From Bacteroidota bacterium (GTDB lineage: Bacteria > Bacteroidota > Bacteroidia > UKL13-3): a stretch of DNA of 21,034 bases. The notes beneath the pieces are model-generated. The model was not told where the DNA came from and searched no databases. It saw only the letters and a list, made by a program, of their open reading frames with translations. The stretch's first letter is position 1. Each line of letters starts with the position of its first letter. Shown one piece after another: positions 16,585 through 21,034 of this stretch. The DNA lies in assembly GCA_947449515.1 (NCBI GenBank), contig CANFSD010000011.1, positions 1-21,034 on the forward strand, read 5' to 3'. The translations under genes were made by a program, and so were the position numbers.

Positions 16585-17808
16585 ATGAAAAATAGTCTAT
16601 TTGGCCTGTTCTTGCTTATTTCTATTAGTGCGTGGAGTCAGAAAATTGATGAAGCCAATTATGGAATGATATTGAATGGGAATTTTACCACAGTTCATAT
16701 TCCTCATGAAAATTTGATTGGAAGAGGCATGGGTAGTTTTGGTGTTTTTTACCAAAGACCCATTACACCATACAATACCAACAGGTATTTAAACCGATTG
16801 GATTATACCATTGAACCAGCAGTTACTTGGCTAAGTTTTAGAGACAATACCCAAGACAAAAAATACCAAAGTAATTTTGTTGATCTAAGTGCTTACCTTA
16901 ATTATGTGCCAGATAGGATGTCGGACGACCTGCGCTTGTTTGTTGGATTAAGGCCCTCCTATTTAACCTTTACCAGCAGCAGTGTTTTAGAATATGGCGG
17001 TTACCGCCAATTAACCAACGACAGTCAGAATACCAATACTATTGGTTCAATTGACTTATGTGGCATATTAGGATTAAGTGTGAGCATGGGAAATGTAGCT
17101 TCATTAGATATCAAATATGTACATAGTTTTACCAATAAAAGTACTGCTAGTACATTTCATGGCAGACCAAGTTGTTTAGAGGTTGGCGTTAGGTTAAGTG
17201 CCATTAGAATGCGCAATAAGATTGTGGTTGATGAAATGCAAATGGTGAATGAATTAAACAAGCGAGCGCAAGGAACTTTATTGGTAATGTTGGAAGCTCC
17301 AGATGAAAAATTAATTAACCAGTTGGTTATTGAAAAACGTGTGGAAGATGCCAATTATGTTAGGAATTTGCAGGACCAAACCAATAAGAATATTATCAAA
17401 GAATTTAGGCAAAATTTTGATTTTTGTAAGGTATTATTTTTCATGAACACCAATGCTTACAAGGTGAACATGGGCAAATTTGCAGGCGTATTTGTTGACG
17501 AGCAATTACAGGAAATTGAAAAGGTAGACTTTGACACCACTAATTATTTTATTGCATCGTTTGTAGAGGATGTTTCAGAATACACCCATAAGGCAGATTA
17601 TGGACTGTATTTTTACAATACCCAATTTATGCAATTAGGAAAACCATATAATGTTGGGTCGAACAATTTGGGAATTTTTATTGGTGGCGATCCAATGAAT
17701 TACTTTAGAAGAATAAAAACTTCTGGCTATTTTTCTGATGAATTTGCGAAGGTGATACGACGTGTGAATGGTCGATTACAATTGGGAAGAATTCCTCAAA
17801 ATCAATAA
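16585..17808 (+). CDS. Exported protein of unknown function: beta-barrel-like N-terminal half plus unknown C-terminal domain
   Basis: I do not recognise this 407-residue protein. It starts with a signal peptide (MKNSLFGLFLLISISAWSQ). Residues about 22-210 alternate hydrophobic and polar strands with aromatic ends (LDYTIEPAVTWLSF, LSAYLNYVPD, LRLFVGLRPSYLTF, SLDIKYVHSF, CLEVGVRLSAI), like a small outer-membrane barrel of the PorT/OmpA type. Residues about 228-405 look like a separate soluble alpha/beta domain: GTLLVMLEAP opening, a charged helical stretch (242-278), then FDFCKVLFFMNTN, YFIASFVED and GLYFYNTQFMQL strands. It has two cysteines after the signal region besides C281 (C159, C197). 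The start is 4 nt after queG and the gene ends in a strong terminator, so it is the last gene of the rng-queG unit. The exported call is good; barrel and domain split are inference. Confidence 0.72.
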   Translation: MKNSLFGLFLLISISAWSQKIDEANYGMILNGNFTTVHIPHENLIGRGMGSFGVFYQRPITPYNTNRYLNRLDYTIEPAVTWLSFRDNTQDKKYQSNFVDLSAYLNYVPDRMSDDLRLFVGLRPSYLTFTSSSVLEYGGYRQLTNDSQNTNTIGSIDLCGILGLSVSMGNVASLDIKYVHSFTNKSTASTFHGRPSCLEVGVRLSAIRMRNKIVVDEMQMVNELNKRAQGTLLVMLEAPDEKLINQLVIEKRVEDANYVRNLQDQTNKNIIKEFRQNFDFCKVLFFMNTNAYKVNMGKFAGVFVDEQLQEIEKVDFDTTNYFIASFVEDVSEYTHKADYGLYFYNTQFMQLGKPYNVGSNNLGIFIGGDPMNYFRRIKTSGYFSDEFAKVIRRVNGRLQLGRIPQNQ

Positions 17809-17809
17809 C

Positions 17810-17846
17810 AAAAAAAAGGCGCAACAATTTGTTGCGCCTTTTTTTT
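17810..17846. terminator. Bidirectional intrinsic terminator
   Basis: A perfect 17-bp dyad: A8 then GGCGCAACA, a 3-nt loop ATT, TGTTGCGCC and T8. It lies between the convergent gene ending at 17808 and the dnaN stop at 17865. With A- and T-runs on both sides it should stop transcription from either strand. Confidence 0.92.
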
Positions 17847-17864
17847 AGTATAAAAATATTTGAA

Positions 17865-18986
17865 TTAATAGCTATTCAACATCATTGGCATGATAAGCAT
17901 TAATACATCCTCATCTGCTTCTTGATTAGCTGGAACAATAACACCAGCGCGGTTTGGCTGAGATAATTCAAGAACAATTGTAGCAGCATCCATATTGTTT
18001 AGCATTTCTAAAAGGTATTTAGAATTGAAACCAATTTCCATGTCTTCGCCGGCATATGAACAAGCTAATTTCTCTTGTGATTCATTTTCGAAATCAATAT
18101 CCTCGGCGCTAATTGTTAGCTCGCTACCGGCCAATTTCAAACGAATTTGATGGGTAGTTTTATTTGAGGTAATAGATACACGTTTTACCGCCATTAAAAA
18201 CTCACCTCTTTCGATGGTTAATTTATTTGGATTTTCTGTAGGAATTACCGCGCGGTAATCAGGGTATTTTTCATCAATTAAACGACAAATTAAACTTACA
18301 TCTCCAATTTGGAAAAATGCATTTTGACGGTTAAAATGAACTTTTACTTGGGTATCATCATTGGGCAAGCATGATTTTAAGAGGTTCAATGCTTTTTTAG
18401 GAAGGATCAATGATTCTTCTGTACCAGGTTGAACGTCGTTTCTAGTAAATCTTACCAAACGATTTGCATCAGTAGCTACAAAAGTGATATTGTTTTTAAA
18501 CAACTGAAGGTAAACGCCAGTTAGGTTTAACCTTAACTCATCGCTACTGGTTGCAAATACACTTTTGTTGATTGCTTTTTGTAGAATTTTAGCACCTATT
18601 TCAAAAGTGCTGGCACCTTCAACTTCTGGCGTTTTAGGGAATTCATCGCCTTTTTGAGCAGTTAATTTAAAACGACCACTTTCGTATTTGATTTCAACAC
18701 TGCCTTTTTCTTCATTGATAGAAAAAGCAAGTGGCTGATCCGACAATGTCTTTAGCAATTCTAAAGTAGTTTTAGAAGGAATGGCAATTGATACATCTTC
18801 CTTAGCATCTACTTTAATGCTCGTGCTCATGGTGGTTTCCAAATCTGTTGAATGGATGGTAAGCACACCATCTTTAATATCGAATAAAAAGTTATTCAAT
18901 ATTGGAATAATAGGTTTGGCAACAACCACACCATCAATAAATGACAGGTGACGCAACAATACACTGCTATTTACAATAAATTTCAT
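17865..18986 (-). CDS. dnaN: DNA polymerase III beta subunit (sliding clamp)
   Basis: The 373-residue protein is the replication clamp that tethers polymerase III to DNA. The start MKFIVNSSVLLRHLSFIDGV, the segment DANRLVRF (about 173-180), the signature LIDEKYPDY (236-244) and the C-terminal hydrophobic LMLIMPMML are all in the expected order for the three-domain clamp. Length is normal. It is not next to dnaA or recF in this window, which is common in Bacteroidota. A good promoter (TTTG-N19-TATTTTTG) lies 74 nt upstream of the ATG with an overlapping-leader dyad and a DnaA-box-like site nearby, so regulation by DnaA is possible. Its 3' end shares the bidirectional terminator with the convergent neighbour. 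Confidence 0.97.
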   Translation of the reverse strand: MKFIVNSSVLLRHLSFIDGVVVAKPIIPILNNFLFDIKDGVLTIHSTDLETTMSTSIKVDAKEDVSIAIPSKTTLELLKTLSDQPLAFSINEEKGSVEIKYESGRFKLTAQKGDEFPKTPEVEGASTFEIGAKILQKAINKSVFATSSDELRLNLTGVYLQLFKNNITFVATDANRLVRFTRNDVQPGTEESLILPKKALNLLKSCLPNDDTQVKVHFNRQNAFFQIGDVSLICRLIDEKYPDYRAVIPTENPNKLTIERGEFLMAVKRVSITSNKTTHQIRLKLAGSELTISAEDIDFENESQEKLACSYAGEDMEIGFNSKYLLEMLNNMDAATIVLELSQPNRAGVIVPANQEADEDVLMLIMPMMLNSY

Positions 18987-19022
18987 TGTTATAGTTTGTT
19001 TTTATTTTTTGGATCGAAACTG

Positions 19023-19049
19023 AAAGTAAAGATATACATCTTTTACTTT
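19023..19049 (-). promoter_or_regulatory. Inverted repeat in the dnaN leader
   Basis: AAAGTAAAGAT and ATCTTTTACTTT pair around ATAC, with one extra T in the second arm. It begins a few bases after the predicted dnaN transcription start, so it could be an operator or a leader hairpin. It is AT-rich, lowering its weight. Confidence 0.35.
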
Positions 19050-19059
19050 TCTATGCTAA

Positions 19060-19090
19060 CAAAAATAAAGGCCCTACCTTGACAAGCAAA
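19060..19090 (-). promoter_or_regulatory. Probable dnaN promoter
   Basis: On the minus strand TTTG (19090-19087) is followed after 19 nt by TATTTTTG (19067-19060). Both match the Bacteroidota sigma-A consensus, -33 TTTG and -7 TAnnTTTG, at a normal spacing. A start near 19054 gives a dnaN leader of about 68 nt. Confidence 0.6.
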
Positions 19091-19096
19091 AACAAG

Positions 19097-19105
19097 TTAT
19101 GCACA
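19097..19105 (+). promoter_or_regulatory. DnaA-box-like site upstream of dnaN
   Basis: TTATGCACA fits the relaxed DnaA box TTATNCACA. It ends up just upstream of the predicted dnaN -33 element, a location where DnaA binding could affect transcription. A single 9-mer can occur by chance. Confidence 0.4.
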
Positions 19106-19135
19106 AAAAACAGGTTAAAATATGGGGAAATTTCA

Positions 19136-20104
19136 CTAATTTTCTTGTCGGCCCAACATCTTTTCTGGCAAAATACTTGGAAACTTCTCTTGGTAAAGGC
19201 TATCGGCCCAATTTTGATTTTGAAAATCTAAATTAGGCTGACCAGCATCTACCCAAGCAGTGTACCAAAATGAGGCCACTTCTTTAATTGCAGCAATCAT
19301 TCGACGTTCTACCATGCCGGCGAGCATGAGGTGATAAGCTGCAGAAAAATCATCTGAGTAGGTTCTTTGAAAGGAATTTCCTTTTTTTACATAAGTATAT
19401 TTTTTATTCCCTTGAAAATTTTCCTGCAATATTTTCTCAAAACCGAGAACAGAATCTAGGCATGCAAAACTCCCCTCCACCGCCTGCCAGGTTTCATCCA
19501 ATGGATATTGCACATAATGGGCTTTTCCAATAAAGAAATTATAGTCGTACGAAAACAATTCTGGTAGGTTTGATTCAAAAAAAGCATGAATGCCATTTTG
19601 CCCAGTTTTTTGTCCGTTATAATTAGAAGTTGCATGTAATGGTACATGCGCATCGGCAATATAATGCCCCAATTCTGCCGACAACTTTAATATCCTGGTA
19701 ATATCCTTTTCAAAAAATGCTTCACTTAGTTTCTTGCGGGTCCACTGAATATTCCATGGTACAATTCCATAGGTATGCAAAGTGTCTTTTGAATATTTAT
19801 TTATTGCCAATTGGTAACTGCGCGGAAGGGTGTCAAAAGGCAAAACTGATTCATAATAATCCATATCAATAAAATGTTTTACATCCTCGCCAGGAACCAT
19901 ATACCTGCGCTTATCCGGATCTACTGCATGCTCGGAGATGTAATCAATATGTTTCTTATAAAAGCCAAACATTTCTGCTGGCAAACAAAATACCGCCAGG
20001 CGATTAATTTTCTGATGGGCAAAAAAACCCCAAGCCTTTAGCTGAGGTTTAGGTATTATTATAAAAAGCAGGCCAATAAGAATTTTTAGGAGTAGATTTT
20101 TCAT
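19136..20104 (-). CDS. Exported zinc-dependent phospholipase C / S1-P1 nuclease family protein
   Basis: With the ATG at 20104 the protein has 322 residues (a TTG 9 nt upstream is less likely). The signal peptide ends PQLKA, so the mature chain would begin W25-GFFAH. In this fold the free N-terminal tryptophan is itself a zinc ligand, and the remaining candidate ligands are present: H30, H77/D80 in VKHFIDMD, H147, D151 and H153/H157 in LGHYIADAHVPLHA, and H173/E177 in GIHAFFESNLPEL. Family members hydrolyse phospholipids or single-stranded nucleic acids using three zinc ions; which activity applies here is open. It should act in the periplasm or outside the cell. It is upstream of dnaN on the same strand with a 149-nt gap holding the dnaN promoter, so it is probably a separate unit. 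Its 5' side faces the DnaA-box region. Confidence 0.88.
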   Translation of the reverse strand: MKNLLLKILIGLLFIIIPKPQLKAWGFFAHQKINRLAVFCLPAEMFGFYKKHIDYISEHAVDPDKRRYMVPGEDVKHFIDMDYYESVLPFDTLPRSYQLAINKYSKDTLHTYGIVPWNIQWTRKKLSEAFFEKDITRILKLSAELGHYIADAHVPLHATSNYNGQKTGQNGIHAFFESNLPELFSYDYNFFIGKAHYVQYPLDETWQAVEGSFACLDSVLGFEKILQENFQGNKKYTYVKKGNSFQRTYSDDFSAAYHLMLAGMVERRMIAAIKEVASFWYTAWVDAGQPNLDFQNQNWADSLYQEKFPSILPEKMLGRQEN

Positions 20105-20252
20105 TGCCACCAAAGGAATAAAAAGGATTTGGGAAGGTCAATACCTCTTGAATTATAAATCAGGTAAATAGGATATGTTTAAACCTTTAAAACAGAAAAT
20201 TGTTCGCCAAAAAAAATTGAAAAATAGTATATGATTTTTATGAAGATACTGG

Positions 20253-20290
20253 CAAAAGGTCACGAGGGTGGGGACCCTCGTGACCTTTTG
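20253..20290. repeat. GC-rich palindrome 1 (REP-like)
   Basis: A perfect 17-bp inverted repeat, CAAAAGGTCACGAGGGT and ACCCTCGTGACCTTTTG, with a GGGG loop. It sits between divergent genes, so it does not terminate either. The GC-rich core stands out from AT-rich surroundings and shares CGAGGGT-N4-ACCCTCG with palindrome 2. Confidence 0.85.
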
Positions 20291-20299
20291 TGTGGATAA
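20291..20299 (-). promoter_or_regulatory. Consensus DnaA box 1
   Basis: TTATCCACA on the minus strand, identical to the high-affinity DnaA box. It directly abuts the end of palindrome 1 and is in the same orientation as box 2, exactly 50 bp away. Confidence 0.6.
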
Positions 20300-20340
20300 G
20301 TGCTAAGTTCCTAATAAACAATAAGTAAAAAGCGAAAAAT

Positions 20341-20349
20341 TGTGGATAA
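20341..20349 (-). promoter_or_regulatory. Consensus DnaA box 2
   Basis: A second exact TTATCCACA on the minus strand. These two are the only exact copies I found in the window, and both fall in this gap. Confidence 0.6.
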
Positions 20350-20391
20350 ACTCGGAGAAATACAGGATTTTTGATGGCATATAGGCGAATT

Positions 20392-20425
20392 CAACCCTTC
20401 GAGGGTTTAAACCCTCGAAGGGTTG
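20392..20425. repeat. GC-rich palindrome 2 (REP-like, fourfold symmetric)
   Basis: A perfect 34-bp palindrome with no spacer: CAACCCTTCGAGGGTTT joined to its own reverse complement. Each arm is also a small hairpin (AACCCT-TCG-AGGGTT and AACCCT-CGA-AGGGTT), so the element can fold as one long stem or two short ones. Confidence 0.85.
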
Positions 20426-20465
20426 CGAATAAAAAAATTAGGCTAAAATTGGCTATCCTATTTCC

Positions 20466-20473
20466 TACATTTG
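20466..20473 (+). promoter_or_regulatory. Probable -7 box of the thioredoxin-fold gene
   Basis: TACATTTG matches TAnnTTTG exactly and is identical to the hup box. It ends 20 nt before the ATG at 20494, giving a very short leader. The nearest TTG (20449-20451) is 14 nt upstream, closer than the usual spacing, so the -33 element is uncertain. Confidence 0.5.
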
Positions 20474-20493
20474 ATTTTTAAAATTAAGCCTCC

Positions 20494-20988
20494 ATGAAAA
20501 AATCTGCACTGCTGTTCTCTCTTTTATCTCTTTGTTTCATATCCCTTGCCCAAAACGCAAATCCGAATTTGTATAACCCAAGCGCCAACGCTAAAGAAGA
20601 TATGGCTATGGCTATTAAACAAGCCAAAGCAGAAAACAAGCAGGTATTATTACAAATTGGAGGAAATTGGTGCAAATGGTGTATAGAATTCAATAGATTT
20701 TGCAAGGCAGACAATCAAATTGATTCCTTACTAAATTTAGATTATGTGGTTTACCACTTAAATTACAGCAAGGAGAATAAAAACGAAGAGATTCTCCAAA
20801 GCCTGAAATATCCGCAAAGGTTCGGTTTCCCCGTTTTTGTAGTTTTAGATGCCGATGGCAATATGGTGCATACAGAAAATTCTTCCTATTTAGAGGATGG
20901 TAAAAGTTATAGTAAAGATAAGATTATAGCATTCCTTAAAAACTGGAACAGGGCAGCTTTGTTGCCAGAAACATACGAAAAGAGGTAA
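20494..20988 (+). CDS. Exported thioredoxin-fold protein
   Basis: The 164-residue protein has a signal peptide (MKKSALLFSLLSLCFISLAQ) and a thioredoxin fold of the Thioredoxin_7/DUF255-like type. The redox motif is C60-KW-C63 in IGGNWCKWC, and the cis-proline P112 lies in RFGFPVFVVLDADG, where the proline follows GF rather than the usual T. A third cysteine, C70, is one helical turn or two past the active site. Such proteins act as periplasmic thiol-disulfide reductases or as carriers for envelope biogenesis; the partner is unknown. A start at 20494 is set by the signal peptide and the nearby promoter box. It is the only gene of its unit in the window, with a terminator starting 5 nt after the stop. 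Confidence 0.9.
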   Translation: MKKSALLFSLLSLCFISLAQNANPNLYNPSANAKEDMAMAIKQAKAENKQVLLQIGGNWCKWCIEFNRFCKADNQIDSLLNLDYVVYHLNYSKENKNEEILQSLKYPQRFGFPVFVVLDADGNMVHTENSSYLEDGKSYSKDKIIAFLKNWNRAALLPETYEKR

Positions 20989-20993
20989 AACAA

Positions 20994-21028
20994 AAAAGCC
21001 TTGCAAGTATATAACTTACAAGGCTTTT
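20994..21028 (+). terminator. Intrinsic terminator after the thioredoxin-fold gene
   Basis: AAAAGCCTTGCAAGT pairs with ACTTACAAGGCTTTT (one C-A mismatch) around the loop ATATA. It begins 5 nt after the stop codon and ends in a T4 run; the matching A-run on the other side could serve a convergent gene beyond the window. Confidence 0.8.
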
Positions 21029-21034
21029 GTACCC

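Larger units (their letters stand above)
20105..20493. other. Gene-free divergent region; candidate replication origin or DnaA-regulated site
   Basis: This 389-bp stretch lies between two divergent genes and has no credible coding frame. The first 145 bp are very AT-rich. It then contains a 38-bp palindrome, a consensus DnaA box, 41 bp of A-rich spacer, a second identical box, a 34-bp palindrome and finally a promoter for the thioredoxin-fold gene. DnaA boxes plus an AT-rich flank near dnaN are hallmarks of bacterial origins, but only two strong boxes are seen here, fewer than in most characterised origins, so the origin call is tentative. Confidence 0.4.

Noticed and set aside
20253..20425. 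Palindromes as intrinsic terminators
   Set aside because: Both neighbouring genes start at this gap and read away from it, so no transcript is known to end here, and neither hairpin is followed by a long T-run.
20253..20425. CRISPR array
   Set aside because: There are only two elements, they are not direct repeats of each other, and no regular spacers or cas genes are present.
20484..20714. 76-residue minus-strand frame
   Set aside because: It covers the signal peptide and active site of the thioredoxin-fold gene on the other strand and has no independent support.
1..21034. Mobile element, phage or defence island
   Set aside because: No transposase, integrase, phage structural gene, toxin-antitoxin pair or restriction gene was recognised; the genes are core functions in conserved order.

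Overview
The window looks like a chromosomal segment of a gliding-type Bacteroidota. The evidence is the conserved block mutY-ssb-gldE-gldD with hup transcribed divergently, a 1447-residue secreted protein with a CHU_C-type gliding-motility/type IX secretion C-terminal domain, AT-rich DNA, absence of obvious Shine-Dalgarno sequences, and several Bacteroidota-type -7 boxes (TAnnTTTG). No rRNA, tRNA, CRISPR array, phage or insertion sequence was recognised. Nearly all of it is core-genome material, so most genes are confidently named families and the less explained material is intergenic.

Layout. 1-245: C-terminal end of an unidentified plus-strand gene. 242-4560, minus strand: a carbon-nitrogen hydrolase (omega-amidase type), a DUF1573 exported protein, an HtrA/Deg serine protease with two PDZ domains and a 2OG-Fe(II) oxygenase, spaced 55-75 nt apart and possibly one transcript. 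4697-9040, plus: the large SBBP-repeat/CHU_C secreted protein. 9042-12493, minus: mutY, ssb, gldE and gldD, with gldE and gldD overlapping. 12560-13955, plus: a promoter, hup, a membrane-anchored TPR protein, a 29-residue very basic protein and a strong hairpin terminator, with junctions of only -1 and +1 nt. 14042-17808, plus: rng (RNase G), queG and an outer-membrane-type two-part protein of unknown function, ending in a bidirectional terminator. 17865-20104, minus: dnaN and a zinc-dependent phospholipase C/P1-nuclease family protein. 20494-20988, plus: an exported thioredoxin-fold protein, then a terminator.

The most notable region is the 389-bp gene-free, divergent stretch 20105-20493. 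It holds two consensus DnaA boxes (TTATCCACA on the minus strand) exactly 50 bp apart, bracketed by two long GC-rich palindromes that share a CGAGGGT-N4-ACCCTCG core. A third relaxed DnaA box lies in the dnaN promoter about 1.2 kb away. This makes a testable candidate replication origin, or alternatively REP-like repeats beside DnaA regulatory sites. Other points for follow-up are the 29-residue basic protein, which may be ribosomal; the duplicated arm of its terminator; a leader hairpin before rng; the barrel-plus-unknown-domain protein at 16585-17808; and an apparent excess of the palindrome GGTTCGAACC, concentrated in and around mutY.

Functionally the window combines information processing (DnaN, SSB, MutY, HU, RNase G, queuosine maturation), gliding/type IX secretion (GldD, GldE, a secreted CHU_C client) and envelope quality control (HtrA, DUF1573 protein, exported thioredoxin).
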